64,000 nucleotides of DNA from contig NZ_BOOB01000003.1 in assembly GCF_016863015.1 (NCBI RefSeq), positions 186,001 to 250,000 of the forward strand, in the 5' to 3' direction. Source of the stretch: Microbispora amethystogenes. Lineage in GTDB: Bacteria > Actinomycetota > Actinomycetes > Streptosporangiales > Streptosporangiaceae. How positions within the stretch are numbered: the first letter of the stretch is position 1; every line of letters starts with the position of its first letter. Positions 32,440 to 45,188 of this stretch are shown piece by piece. The notes beneath the pieces were generated by a model that saw only the letters and a program-made list of their open reading frames with translations, was not told the origin of the DNA and did no database searches. Made by a program: the position numbers and the translations under genes.

Positions 32440-34461
32440 TCATTCGCGTTGCCGGAAGGAAGCGAAGCGGCCAAGGAAGGTGAAGGCCCAGCGATCTTCG
32501 CCGACCTTCCGGCGCAAGTAGCGGCCGGGACGGCGGTAGCGGTCACGGTTGTGGAACTGGCACGCCGGTCCCAGCAGCTTCAGGTCGGTAAGCCCGCCGC
32601 TGCACCAGTTGTCCGCGTGGTCGATCTCGCACATTGTGGCGGGCAGGGGGCAGCCCTCGACCCAGCAGGTGGCGTACCGGGCGAAGACCGCCCGGCGCTG
32701 TGCGGGCGTGGCGAGGCGGACCTTGCGGCCCATGTCGAGCACCTGCCCGTCGGCATCCATCACGATCCGTACCAGGGCACTGGTGCGAGCCAGACGATGC
32801 ACGCTGGCAACGGGGAGCATCTGCCCGGTGGCCAGCAACAGCCCGGGCGCGGTCCCGAGCAGCGCCCACGCCAAAGCCGTCGGTGTACCCGGCCCTCCCT
32901 CCGGTTCGTCTGGTGGCCCGTCCGGTTCGTCCGGGGTTGCCTCCGACCCGGCTGGTGTCCCCTCCGGTTCGTCCGGGGTTGCCTCCGACCCGGCTGGTGT
33001 CCCCTCCGGTTCCTCCGGGGTTGCTCCTGCGGCCGTGGTCTGCTCATGCCTGCCTTGTCCAGGCCAAATTTGCTGGGCCACGGATGCACCGTCGGCGGCG
33101 GGGCTGGTCGTGGCGGGGGAAGGGGTGGCGGAGACACCGTCGGCGGGAGCGGGAACGCCGTCGCCGTGGGCAGGCTGGACGCGCCTGGTTAGGGGGCTGT
33201 CATCGGAAACCCGGCCAGCAGGATCGTCATCGGCCGCAGCGGTGCTGTCCGGGCCGCTGCACCCAGAGCAGTCGGGTTCGGCCTTCTTCACGGGAACCGG
33301 ATTTCCGGCAGGAACAGGGTCGCCGTCAGGGACGGGCCCCTTGTCGGAAGCGGGACCGTCGGCGGGGGACGGCCTCTTGCCGGAAGCGGGACCGTCGGCG
33401 GGGGCCGGTCCCTTGCCGGAACCAGTGCCGTCGGCGGAGACAGTGCTGTCGGAGGGAAGGGGGTCGTCGTTGGGAAGGGACTCCGCTCTGACCATCACGA
33501 GAAGCTCAGCGGCGACCTTCTGCCCGAGGAGCGCGATGAACGCGTCCGCGTTGCGTACCCGTCGCGGCCGGTCATCTCCCTCGGCCCTGGGCTTGCCATA
33601 GGTCTGCAGCAACGTCATCAGGCGCGCGGCCGCCTCGCGGGGAAGGTAGAACTGCCCTTCCACTCCGCCGTTCTTGGTGGGGCGTACCGTCATGAAGCGC
33701 CGCTGGTAGTCGGCTTGCTCATCCTGCTCTTCCCCGTCGGGATCCAGCAGCGCCCGCAGATACCGTCCCGCCTTGGACACTTCCGCGGCGGTCGCCTTTT
33801 CGGCCAATTCCACCAGAATCGGCTCGGCCAGCGCTGCATTGTCATCCGACAGCCCGGCCGTCGCGGCGCAGATAGCCTCCGCCACCCCGGCCGCCATCTC
33901 GCCCGTGGCGAACCGCCGCGCCACCTCCGGCAGACGGGTCAGCTCCTCGCTGAGGGTCAGCATACGACTCGCTTCAGGCGTGCTCATTCCCCCAGCGGTG
34001 CGCAGCCAGGTCCGCGTCGAGGCGTGCCCATGCTGCTTGGCCTGCCCCGTTCGATGTACGCGGCCGACGCGCTCAGCCAGCGCACTCATAATCCGGTCGC
34101 GGGCGAACAGCAGGTCCTCGGCTTCGGCCAGACAGATCTCCGCCGCATCCGGGGCCGGCATCAACGCCAACGCCTGCGCCGTCTCGCGCAACGATGCCAC
34201 CAGCATCCAGGACGACCGTTCCCGGTGGTTGCTACGACCGTCGGTGTCCGAGTCCGCCGAAGCCCTGGTACCCCCGAATCCGGTATCCCCGAATCCGGTG
34301 CGGTCGAATTCACGGTCACTGGATCCGCAATCCGGTCCGCTGCTGTTGTATCCGCGGCCCGTGCCAGGACCGGCCGTCCCACTGCCGGTTGCTCCGCGTT
34401 CGGCGTCGTCGCAATTATTCGAACGGTGAAGGTCGCCAGGACCAAAGCCGAACAGACCCAT
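32440..34461 (-). CDS. DUF222-HNH (13E12-repeat-type) endonuclease-like protein with repeat-rich linker
   Basis: 673 residues from ATG 34461 (GGAGG 5 bases upstream). The DUF222 helical domain spans about 40-300 (AERVGRVHRTGQAKQHGHAS, TRTWLRTAGGMSTPEASRML, FYLPREAAARLMTLLQTYGK). A Ser/Pro/Gly/Asp linker of about 230 residues contains PSPADGPASGK- and EGTPAGSEATPDEP-type repeats. The C-terminal HNH nuclease has CWVEGCPLPATMCEIDHADN, then WCSGGLTDLKLLGPACQFHN, with four cysteines that can hold structural zinc. The family is multicopy in actinobacteria; a selfish or recombination role has been suggested, but its biology is unclear. Confidence 0.88.
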   Translation of the reverse strand: MGLFGFGPGDLHRSNNCDDAERGATGSGTAGPGTGRGYNSSGPDCGSSDREFDRTGFGDTGFGGTRASADSDTDGRSNHRERSSWMLVASLRETAQALALMPAPDAAEICLAEAEDLLFARDRIMSALAERVGRVHRTGQAKQHGHASTRTWLRTAGGMSTPEASRMLTLSEELTRLPEVARRFATGEMAAGVAEAICAATAGLSDDNAALAEPILVELAEKATAAEVSKAGRYLRALLDPDGEEQDEQADYQRRFMTVRPTKNGGVEGQFYLPREAAARLMTLLQTYGKPRAEGDDRPRRVRNADAFIALLGQKVAAELLVMVRAESLPNDDPLPSDSTVSADGTGSGKGPAPADGPASGKRPSPADGPASDKGPVPDGDPVPAGNPVPVKKAEPDCSGCSGPDSTAAADDDPAGRVSDDSPLTRRVQPAHGDGVPAPADGVSATPSPATTSPAADGASVAQQIWPGQGRHEQTTAAGATPEEPEGTPAGSEATPDEPEGTPAGSEATPDEPDGPPDEPEGGPGTPTALAWALLGTAPGLLLATGQMLPVASVHRLARTSALVRIVMDADGQVLDMGRKVRLATPAQRRAVFARYATCWVEGCPLPATMCEIDHADNWCSGGLTDLKLLGPACQFHNRDRYRRPGRYLRRKVGEDRWAFTFLGRFASFRQRE
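32921..33026. repeat. 42-base in-frame tandem repeat in the DUF222-HNH linker
   Basis: Copies at 32921-32962 and 32963-33004 are identical 42-mers (TCCGGTTCGTCCGGGGTTGC at the start), and a third partial copy begins at 33005. On the minus strand each encodes GTPAGSEATPDEPE. A separate 36-base repeat lies near 33340-33420. Identical copies imply recent expansion or ongoing copy-number change. Confidence 0.85.
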
Positions 34462-35333
34462 GGCACCTCCCCCGTTTGGAAACTCGAAAGCCTGTATGAA
34501 TTCTCCCATGCCCCTGTTGGCGAGAACAGTCTTGCCAGCTACATTGTTGGAGCTGCAGGCTGTCGTCGATCGAATCAATTCTCCGGGGCATTTTTACTAA
34601 TTGCCTGTTTCGCTCCACGTCGTAGCCGCACCTGGAACAGCCCGCCGGCGGGGGAGAGGCGCGTGATCGCCGCCGCATAAGTGCGTGGTAGAGCGCTGCG
34701 GCGAGTTGGCGTGGGCAGGCTGCGGCGACAAGTAAAGGGGTGGGTGGCCTGGCCTGGGAGGGCTGGATCCAGGCGCGCCGTGAAGTCGCACCTGTGCCTG
34801 AGGCGGTCACTTGGCCGGCCTCCATCGCGAGGGCCGTGAACTGGATGCGGCAGTGCGTCAGCGGACGGCGGGGACGGACACGCTGCGGGACAAGGCTGAT
34901 GAGCAACGGTGCGTCGGGGCGTCACGCGCCGGACGGCGGCGAATAGGCCCGGGACCTCGGTGCCGTCCCGGGATGATGTTCAAGCTCAGGGGCGCGGCAG
35001 GGCGGTGCAGGGGCGAGGACGCGGTCGGGCGGTGTGGCCGGGGCGCGGGTCGCGTCGGGGGCGGTGCGTTCTGGGCGGCGGCAGGTAGGCGCCTGGCCTC
35101 GGTGCCGCCTGGTCAGGATGCGGCAGGGGCGAGGACGCGGTCGGGCGGTGTGGCCGGGGCGCGGGTCGCGTCGGGGGCGGTGCGTTCTGAGCGGCGGCGG
35201 GCGGTCGCCTGGCTTCGGTGCTGTCTGTTCAGGATGCGGCAGGGGCAGGCAGGCGTAGGGACAGCGGTAAGGGCGGTGTCGGCGGGTTGGTGTGGTCGGG
35301 GTGCGGGGTGCGGGGTGCGGGGCGCGGGGTGCG
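34462..35333. other. 872-base gap with no convincing gene; relics and tandem repeats
   Basis: No frame in this stretch has actinomycete-like coding character plus a start signal. The left part (34462-34900) is upstream sequence of the DUF222 gene. From about 34920 on, the minus strand carries degenerate relatives of the 3' end of the flanking gene; for instance 34924-34965 can be read DGTEVPGLFAAVR against the real gene's DGTDARSVFATVR. The 116-base tandem repeats listed separately follow, then a G-rich run at 35295-35333 of GTGCGGGG units. Confidence 0.55.
35008..35239. repeat. 116-base intergenic tandem repeat (two full copies plus flanking partial copies)
   Basis: The block beginning CAGGGGCGAGGACGCGGTCG occurs at 35008 and again at 35124, an exact 116-base period; its first 65 or so bases are identical in both. 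A third copy starts at 35240 and diverges after about 7 bases, and a more decayed relative lies at about 34925-35007. The period and length do not fit CRISPR. Part of each unit resembles the 3' end of the adjacent maltokinase-cap-like gene. Confidence 0.75.
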
Positions 35334-36047
35334 TCAGGGGGTTGTGGTCCGGACGGTGGCGAACACGCTGCGGGCATCGGTGCCGTCCGGCAGGCGCCAG
35401 CCGGCCGTCACGTGTCCCTGAGCCCCCGTCGTGTCCTCTTCGCCGGGCAGCAGCACACGGTTCACCCGGATCACCAGTCCTCCGTCCTGGTCGCGCTGCG
35501 GACCCTCCCCTGCGCCTTCCGTGCCTTCCGGCGCGACCGTACCTGCCCGTACGGCGATGTCGGTGCATCGCGGTCCGCTGGTCGCGGCCGTCGAGGTGAC
35601 CGGGCCGGTGATCCGAGGTCCCGTGAAGCCGCTGACGACGGTGGGGTCGGTGGTGTTGCTCTCGCTCTGGGCCTGCGGCTCGGCCTCGCCCTGGAGGAGT
35701 GCCAAGAGTTGTGCGACGAGGACCGGGTCATGGGTGCCGTCGTAGACCCACCGCGGTCCGAGGACCCCGTGCTCCGTGGTGCCGATGAGGGCATGATCCG
35801 CTCCGTCGAGCGGCGCCCCCCGGTAGGTGAGCGGCACGAGGTAGGAGAGCGTCTCGTCACCGGAGTCGTCGGTGACGACCATGAACTCGATGCCGACCTC
35901 GCCCTGCGGGTCGTCGAGCCGGAAGCCGCCGGCTCTGGCGAGCTCCGGGTGGCGCTCCCCGCCTTCGTACCAGGGCTGGGAAGGAAGCCACGAGGTGAGG
36001 AGTTCCAGTTTGCCGGGCGTCAGCGTGGTCTTGTGGATGACAGCCAT
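35334..36047 (-). CDS. Maltokinase N-terminal cap-like domain protein
   Basis: 237 residues from ATG 36047, with GGAGGG about 10 bases upstream. The N-terminus, AVIHKTTLTPGKLELLTSWL, and the stretches GGFRLDDPQGEVGIEFMVV, YLVPLTYRGAPL and EHGVLGPRWVYDGTHDPVLV are characteristic of the cap domain found at the start of actinobacterial maltokinase (Pep2/Mak) and of free-standing relatives often labelled 1,4-alpha-glucan branching. The kinase domain is absent, so catalysis is unlikely. There is a poorly conserved acidic C-terminal part. Gene relics of its 3' end lie downstream. Confidence 0.8.
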   Translation of the reverse strand: MAVIHKTTLTPGKLELLTSWLPSQPWYEGGERHPELARAGGFRLDDPQGEVGIEFMVVTDDSGDETLSYLVPLTYRGAPLDGADHALIGTTEHGVLGPRWVYDGTHDPVLVAQLLALLQGEAEPQAQSESNTTDPTVVSGFTGPRITGPVTSTAATSGPRCTDIAVRAGTVAPEGTEGAGEGPQRDQDGGLVIRVNRVLLPGEEDTTGAQGHVTAGWRLPDGTDARSVFATVRTTTP

Positions 36048-36304
36048 AGCTCGAAGGCCCTCCGTCGCGATCTCGTCACCATGCCGCCCCCAGGTCCTGG
36101 CGTCACAGGCCGGGAACGATCCGCTGGTAACGATCATCGTCTCACACGGGGGCGGCTCATCGGGCGTGCCGGGCCGAGCGCCGTCCGGACGGCAAGCCGG
36201 GACGGAAAGCCCGGAGGGCAAGCCCGGGTAAACAGCCTGGACAGTCAGCCTGGACGGTCAGCCCGATGAACGGCTCGTCGGTGTCGGGCCCGGTGGCCGG
36301 CCGG

Positions 36305-40264
<3,960 letters not shown>

Positions 40265-40265
<1 letters not shown>

Positions 40266-40417
40266 TGACCTTCGCGTCCGGAGGAATGATCTTCATCGCG
40301 CTCTTCCTGATCGGCGGGGTCGTCTCCGGCATCCGGCAGGGGATCAAGCTGCTGGCGGCGCTCGCCGGCGTCGGCGCGGCCCTGGCCCTGACCGCGGGAG
40401 TGATGTGGTGGCAGTGA
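40265..40417 (+). CDS. 50-residue membrane protein within the his operon
   Basis: ATG 40265 overlaps the hisB stop by one base (TGATG), and its stop at 40417 overlaps the start region of hisH. Sequence begins [20 protein letters not shown]; two hydrophobic stretches (about 8-23 and 28-47) are separated by SGIRQGIK, and it ends MWWQ. The tight coupling on both sides supports translation. Similar small membrane ORFs occur between hisB and hisH in other actinomycetes. Function unknown. Confidence 0.75.
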
Positions 40418-41046
40418 GCAGGCGCGTGGTGGTGCTCGACTACGGATCGGGCAACCTCCGGTCGGCGGAGCGGGCGCTCGCCCGGGTCGGCGCCGACGTG
40501 ACGGTCACCGCCGACTTCGACGCGGCCCTGGAGGCGGACGGGCTCGTCGTCCCCGGGGTCGGGGCGTTCGCGGCCTGCATGGAGGGGCTGAAGAGCGTGC
40601 GCGGCGACCAGATCGTCGGGCGCCGCCTGTCGGGCGGCCGGCCGGTGCTCGGCATCTGCGTCGGCATGCAGATCCTCTTCGGCAAGGGCGTCGAGCACGG
40701 CGTCCACACGGAGGGCTGTGGCGAGTGGCCGGGCACGGTCGAGCGGCTCGACGCGCCCGTGCTGCCCCACATGGGCTGGAACACCGTGACCGCCCCCGAG
40801 GGCAGCGTGCTGTTCCAGGGGCTGGACGAGGCGACCCGCTTCTACTTCGTGCACTCCTATGGCGTGCGGGAGTGGCTGCTCCAGACGGGCGACGGCTTCC
40901 GCGCACCGCTGGTCACCTGGGCCGAGCACGGCGTGCCGTTCGTGGCCGCCGTCGAGAACGGGCCGCTCATGGCGACCCAGTTCCACCCGGAGAAGTCCGG
41001 GGACGCGGGCGCCCGGCTGCTGTCCAACTGGCTCACCACGCTGTGA
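40405..41046 (+). CDS. hisH: Imidazole glycerol phosphate synthase, glutaminase subunit
   Basis: 213 residues counting from GTG 40405. GTG 40408 fits best with GGGAG at 40396-40400, and GTG 40414 would give a GTGA overlap with the small gene, so the first one to three residues are uncertain. It is a class I glutamine amidotransferase: Cys85 in [11 protein letters not shown], and the His-Glu pair in TQFHPEKSG. It passes ammonia to HisF to form imidazole glycerol phosphate and AICAR. Confidence 0.95.
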   Translation: MVAVSRRVVVLDYGSGNLRSAERALARVGADVTVTADFDAALEADGLVVPGVGAFAACMEGLKSVRGDQIVGRRLSGGRPVLGICVGMQILFGKGVEHGVHTEGCGEWPGTVERLDAPVLPHMGWNTVTAPEGSVLFQGLDEATRFYFVHSYGVREWLLQTGDGFRAPLVTWAEHGVPFVAAVENGPLMATQFHPEKSGDAGARLLSNWLTTL

Positions 41047-41313
41047 GAGGCGCGGCACGCGGCATCCCGGTACGGCGGTGCGACACTGGGGAGCGGCGGC
41101 GCGCGACATGAACAACAAGACAGGCAAGAAGATGGGCACCGACCTGGGAATGAGCCCGGAAACGGACGTGAATGCGACCGGGCCGGGCTATAACCGTGAC
41201 CAGAGCCCTGATCACGGCTGCGACCAGGCCCGATCGCAGCCGTGAACACAGCTTGCACACAGTCGTGACCACAAGAACAGAGCCGTGACCGAGAGACCTG
41301 GGCGGGAGGCTCG

Positions 41314-41676
41314 ATGAGCAAGGAGCGGGCCCGCCGGAGGGCGGAGCGCGAGGCCGAGCGCGAGCGCCTCGCGGCGGCCCGCGCCGAACGCGAGGCGAGA
41401 GCCGCCAGGCGGCGCGAGCTGCGCGACAGGCTCGTCGGACCCATCAGGGCCGCGGTGCTCCCGCGGCCCGCCCGCCCGGTGCGGGTCGCCCGGCAGCGGG
41501 GGTATCTCGCCCGCCGCCGCCGCACCGAGAACGGGGTCGCGGTCACACTGTGGTTCCTCGTCCAGGCGCTCGCCTGGATCCTGTTCGAGTCGTGGATGGC
41601 CCGGCTGGGCGTCTTCCTCGGCTCGATCCTGCTGCTCCCGGTGCTCGTCACCATCGTTTTCGACCGGAGGTCATGA
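41314..41676 (+). CDS. Coiled-coil plus two-TM membrane protein between hisH and priA
   Basis: 120 residues from ATG 41314 (GGAGG 4 bases upstream). Residues 1-45 are a highly charged Arg/Glu/Ala helix ([20 protein letters not shown]), probably a coiled coil. Two TM segments follow: [19 protein letters not shown] and [19 protein letters not shown]. The stop is 4 bases before priA, so it is co-transcribed. Its role in histidine synthesis, if any, is unknown. The 267 bases upstream hold several CCGTGACC-type short repeats and no convincing gene. Confidence 0.75.
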   Translation: MSKERARRRAEREAERERLAAARAEREARAARRRELRDRLVGPIRAAVLPRPARPVRVARQRGYLARRRRTENGVAVTLWFLVQALAWILFESWMARLGVFLGSILLLPVLVTIVFDRRS

Positions 41677-41680
41677 CCCA

Positions 41681-42406
41681 ATGTCGCTCGTATTGCTCCC
41701 AGCCGTCGACGTCGCCGACGGCCAGGCCGTACGCCTCGTGCAGGGCGAGGCGGGGACGGAGACCTCGTACGGGGACCCGCTCGCCGCCGCCCTCGCCTGG
41801 CAGGAGGCCGGCGCGGAGTGGATCCATCTGGTCGACCTCGACGCGGCGTTCGGCCGGGGAAGCAACCGCGAGCTGCTGGCCTCCGTCGTGGGCAGGCTCG
41901 ACGTGCAGGTCGAGCTGTCCGGCGGGATCCGCGACGACGCCTCGCTGGAGGCCGCGCTGGCCACCGGCTGCCGCCGGGTCAACATCGGGACCGCCGCGCT
42001 GGAGGACCCGGCGTGGTGCGCCAAGGCGATCGCCGAGTACGGCGACCGCATCGCCGTGGGGCTCGACGTGCGCGGCACCACGCTGGCCGCCCGCGGCTGG
42101 ACGAAGGAGGGCGGCGACCTGTGGGAGGTCCTCGACCGCCTGGAGTCCGAGGGCTGCCCCCGCTACGTCGTCACCGACGTGACCAAGGACGGCACGCTGC
42201 GCGGTCCCAACCTCGACCTGCTGCGCCAGGTCTGCGCGCGGACCGACCGCCCGGTCGTCGCCAGCGGCGGGGTGTCGTCGCTCGACGACCTGCGGGCCAT
42301 CGCGACGCTCGTGCCGGACGGCGTCGAGGGCGCGATCGTGGGCAAGGCGCTGTACGCCCAGGCGTTCACGCTGCAGGAGGCACTCGCGGCGGTGACGACC
42401 GGATGA
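41681..42406 (+). CDS. priA: Bifunctional ProFAR / PRA isomerase
   Basis: 241 residues, (beta-alpha)8 barrel. Catalytic Asp10 lies in [10 protein letters not shown], and the second acid is in [13 protein letters not shown]. In actinobacteria this HisA homologue isomerises both ProFAR (histidine) and phosphoribosylanthranilate (tryptophan). This fits the absence of trpF beside the trpC-trpB-trpA genes here. GGAGG lies about 11 bases before the ATG. It overlaps the RidA gene by 4 bases. Confidence 0.93.
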   Translation: MSLVLLPAVDVADGQAVRLVQGEAGTETSYGDPLAAALAWQEAGAEWIHLVDLDAAFGRGSNRELLASVVGRLDVQVELSGGIRDDASLEAALATGCRRVNIGTAALEDPAWCAKAIAEYGDRIAVGLDVRGTTLAARGWTKEGGDLWEVLDRLESEGCPRYVVTDVTKDGTLRGPNLDLLRQVCARTDRPVVASGGVSSLDDLRAIATLVPDGVEGAIVGKALYAQAFTLQEALAAVTTG

Positions 42407-42891
42407 GCATCCCGACACCCGCGCAGACGTCCGCGCAGACGTCCGCCCAGGCGCCCGCACAGGCGCCGGTCCAGCCACCCTCGGCGCAGATGCCCGAGGG
42501 CCGGATCTCCTCCGGAGGTCCCTGGGAGGACCGGTACGGCTACGCCCGTGCGGTCGTCGCCGGGCCGCACGTGCTCGTGTCCGGCTGCACCGCCACCGTC
42601 GGCGGGGAGGTGCAGCACGTGGGCGACGCCTACCGGCAGACGCTCACCGCCTTCTCGATCGCGCTGGACGCCGTGGAGAAGGCCGGCACGACGCGGGCCG
42701 ACGTGGTGCGCACCCGCATGTTCGTCGTGAACGCCGCCGACTTCGACGCCGTCGGCAAGGCGCACGGAGAGATCTTCGGCGACGTGCGGCCCGCCTGCAC
42801 GAGCGTGCAGATCGCCGGGCTCGTCGACCACCGCATGCTGGTCGAGGTCGAGGTCGAGGCGTACCGCGCGGTACGCGGCGGCGGGGGCTGA
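42403..42891 (+). CDS. RidA-family protein with Gln/Ala repeat N-terminus
   Basis: 162 residues; ATG overlaps the priA stop (ATGA). The RidA (YjgF/YER057c) core begins at about residue 33 ([20 protein letters not shown]) and keeps the imine-binding arginine in [13 protein letters not shown]. RidA deaminates reactive enamine/imine intermediates, such as 2-aminoacrylate. Residues 5-27 are an unusual [18 protein letters not shown] stretch encoded by short DNA repeats, absent from typical RidA. It is located between priA and hisF and co-translated with the pathway. Confidence 0.9.
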   Translation: MSIPTPAQTSAQTSAQAPAQAPVQPPSAQMPEGRISSGGPWEDRYGYARAVVAGPHVLVSGCTATVGGEVQHVGDAYRQTLTAFSIALDAVEKAGTTRADVVRTRMFVVNAADFDAVGKAHGEIFGDVRPACTSVQIAGLVDHRMLVEVEVEAYRAVRGGGG

Positions 42892-42894
42892 GCG

Positions 42895-43665
42895 ATGACG
42901 GTTGCGGTGCGCGTCATCCCCTGCCTCGACGTCGACGCCGGACGGGTCGTGAAGGGCGTCAACTTCGAGAACCTCAGGGACGCGGGCGACCCGGTCGAAC
43001 TGGCCGCGCGGTACGACGCCGAGGGCGCCGACGAGCTGACCTTCCTCGACATCACCGCGTCCTCCGGGGAGCGGGAGACCATGCTCGACGTGGTCCGCCG
43101 TACGGCCGAGCAGGTCTTCATCCCGCTGACCGTCGGCGGCGGCGTGCGGTCGGCCGACGACGTGGACCGGCTGCTGCGTGCGGGCGCCGACAAGGTCGGT
43201 GTCAACACGGCCGCGATCGCCCGGCCGGAACTGCTGACCGAGGCGTCCCGCCGGTTCGGGTCCCAGTGCATCGTGCTGTCGGTGGACGCGCGCCGGGTGG
43301 TCGACGGCCCGCCCACGCCCTCCGGGTTCGAGGTGACCACTCACGGCGGGCGCCGGGGGACCGGCATCGACGCGGTGGAGTGGGCCAGGCGCGGCGAGGA
43401 ACTGGGCGTCGGAGAGATCCTGCTCAACTCGATGGACGGCGACGGCACCAAGGCGGGATACGACCTGGAGATGCTGCGGGCCGTACGGGCCGCGGTCAGC
43501 GTCCCCCTGATCGCCTCCGGCGGCGCCGGGCGGCTGGAGGACTTCCCGCCCGCCGTGGAGGCCGGAGCGGACGCCGTGCTGGCAGCCTCGGTCTTCCACT
43601 TCGGCCAGCTCAAGATCCACGAGGTCAAGGACACGTTGCGGGCGGCCGGTCACCCGGTCCGCTGA
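42895..43665 (+). CDS. hisF: Imidazole glycerol phosphate synthase, cyclase subunit
   Basis: 256 residues, (beta-alpha)8 barrel. Catalytic Asp12 is in [19 protein letters not shown], and the second Asp is in [14 protein letters not shown]. It closes the imidazole ring using ammonia from HisH. The ATG is 3 bases after the RidA stop. It is the last his gene of this block; hisI lies 11 kb further on. Confidence 0.96.
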   Translation: MTVAVRVIPCLDVDAGRVVKGVNFENLRDAGDPVELAARYDAEGADELTFLDITASSGERETMLDVVRRTAEQVFIPLTVGGGVRSADDVDRLLRAGADKVGVNTAAIARPELLTEASRRFGSQCIVLSVDARRVVDGPPTPSGFEVTTHGGRRGTGIDAVEWARRGEELGVGEILLNSMDGDGTKAGYDLEMLRAVRAAVSVPLIASGGAGRLEDFPPAVEAGADAVLAASVFHFGQLKIHEVKDTLRAAGHPVR

Positions 43666-43741
43666 ACACGCGGGGCCGGCCGGGCCCTCACCGCCCGGCC
43701 CGCCCCCGTACGTCCTCGCGTCCTCGAAGACCATTCGCCGG

Positions 43742-44002
43742 TCAGTCGTCGTCGATCTCCACGATGGCCGTGGGGAAGGCCGCGGGGCCGGTGCCGAGCG
43801 AGGAGGACGCCTGCGACTGGTACTGCCACTGCGCCTGGTAGGGGCCGTCACAGCCCCAGTCGGACACCTGGTAGGCGGAACCGGTGTGGCCGACGGGGAC
43901 GACCGTCTCGGCGAACGCTCTGGGCGCCGGTTGCGCGGCCGCGAGACCGATGGCGGCGAGGACCGCGAGACCGAGCGGGCTCGGGAATCGCATGGCGGGC
44001 AT
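43742..44002 (-). CDS. Small secreted peptide (hypothetical)
   Basis: 86 residues from ATG 44002 (GGAGG 4 bases upstream). A clear signal peptide (MRFPSPLGLAVLAAIGLAAA, cleavage near RAFA-ET) leaves about 55 mature residues with one cysteine, a Trp/Gln/Tyr-rich middle (YQVSDWGCDGPYQAQWQYQS) and an acidic end (VEIDDD). I do not recognise a family. It is convergent with hisF. Confidence 0.6.
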   Translation of the reverse strand: MPAMRFPSPLGLAVLAAIGLAAAQPAPRAFAETVVPVGHTGSAYQVSDWGCDGPYQAQWQYQSQASSSLGTGPAAFPTAIVEIDDD

Positions 44003-44604
44003 ACTGCCTCCTGTCCTGCTGAACGTGTCCTGACTGGCCTGCCTGGACTGGTCTGCTTGGACTGGCACGGGCGCGGCGATCCGGATCGGCATCTCCAATG
44101 GTCACCGGGCCTGCCGTGGGCGTCCAGGCGTTCAGCTATAAACAGGGCGATATGCGGATGAATCCGGCATAAGGGATTTCGTATCCCTTTCTCGTCTTGG
44201 TGGCGAGAGGTCGTGCTTTGCCGGGACGAGGCGTGAAGAGGGCCGGGCCGTGACGGCGACTCCGCCGGTCCGGCAGGTTCGAGACGGACTGGTGTAATAG
44301 CGGTCCGTACGGGTAAAGGGGGTGGACCGGTGGCGCGCGCCTCGCCACTCCCGGGTGCGGGAAGGACCGTGCCAGATGGACCGCGACTCCGGTTGCGGAG
44401 AGTGGCATGCCCGGCGCGTCGAGTGACGCGTTGAGGGGGCGGGTCGCAGAGACGGGTGGGAAGAGGCCGGCGGAGCGAGGGCGGTTGCCCTGCCGGCCCT
44501 GTGGGCCCTGTCGGGAGAGCGTGGCCGTGCCGGAACGGGTTCCTTCACGGCCCCGTGAGGGGTCTCGCGGCCCGGACGCCGCGAGGATCGGCCTCAGGAC
44601 CGGG
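44003..44604. other. 602-base gap without a supported gene
   Basis: Several frames stay open here, but none combines a start signal with plausible codon use or similarity. The only distinct element I see is a 7-bp hairpin, AAGGGAT (44171-44177) with ATCCCTT (44183-44189). It lies upstream of the secreted-peptide gene on the minus strand and could be a weak terminator for the small membrane genes that read leftward. Confidence 0.4.
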
Positions 44605-44772
44605 TTAGGACCGGGGTAGGACCGAGGTGAAGAAGGTCGCGAGCCGGCTGGCTCCCGTGTTGACCGTGTCGAACACACCACGGACGGCGCCCGCCGCCGC
44701 GTGCGGCTGGTTGTAGAGGTAGAAAACTACGAACGCGATGGCCGCGTACGTAAGAACCTTCTTCAACTTCAT
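44605..44772 (-). CDS. 55-residue membrane peptide, copy A of a tandem paralogous pair
   Basis: ATG 44772 is preceded by AGGAGG. Begins MKLKKVLTYAAIAFVVFYLY and contains NQPHAAAGAVRGVF, then NTGASRLATFFTSVLPRS. One TM helix (about 6-21) is followed by a short amphipathic extracytoplasmic part. It shares about 31 of 54 positions with the next gene, including LKKVLTY, QP, TGA-x-RL and FFTS. Function unknown. Confidence 0.75.
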   Translation of the reverse strand: MKLKKVLTYAAIAFVVFYLYNQPHAAAGAVRGVFDTVNTGASRLATFFTSVLPRS

Positions 44773-44932
44773 CGGGGGGGCCTCCTGCTGTCGGTTTCCC
44801 GGACGTTTGTACCCGGCGGCAGGAATGATCATAACTAGCCGCGAGGACACGAGCCCGTTCCGCTCTCATCGTGAGACGGACCGGAGGCGTGGCTGAGACG
44901 GGCGCGGCCCGGCCTCCCGCGGCCCCGGGCGG

Positions 44933-45097
44933 TCAGCCCGACACGAGTGAGGTGAAGAAGGCCGAAAGCCGCTCCGCGCCCGTCGTGATGCCTCCGAACA
45001 GGTTCCTGACCGCGGCGGCGGCGTTCGCCGGCTGGGTGAACAAGTAGAAGATCACAAAGGCGACGGCCACATAGGTCAGGACCTTTTTGAGGTTCAT
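44933..45097 (-). CDS. 54-residue membrane peptide, copy B of a tandem paralogous pair
   Basis: ATG 45097 is preceded by GGGAG. Begins MNLKKVLTYVAVAFVIFYLF, continues TQPANAAAAVRNLFGG and ends GAERLSAFFTSLVSG. Same layout as its neighbour copy A, 160 bases downstream: a single N-terminal TM helix and a short tail. Each copy keeps its own ribosome-binding site. Retention of two diverged copies indicates selection. Confidence 0.75.
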   Translation of the reverse strand: MNLKKVLTYVAVAFVIFYLFTQPANAAAAVRNLFGGITTGAERLSAFFTSLVSG

Positions 45098-45188
45098 CGG
45101 GGCTCCCAAACACTCATGTCTGGATCACATGCTGCCCCATATCAAGATGTTTACGTGGGAATTCCGGGCAGTTCCCACTGTGGCCTGA

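Noticed and set aside
35008-35333. CRISPR array
   Set aside because: The repeat period is 116 bases with nearly the whole unit conserved, no short repeat/unique spacer pattern, and no cas genes are present.
34922-35377. 151-codon minus-strand ORF rich in Pro and Arg
   Set aside because: It is generated by the 116-base tandem repeats and has no start signal or domain.
41108-41246. 45-codon ORF between hisH and the 120-residue gene
   Set aside because: No ribosome-binding site, no similarity and a hydrophilic, repeat-driven composition; treated as intergenic.
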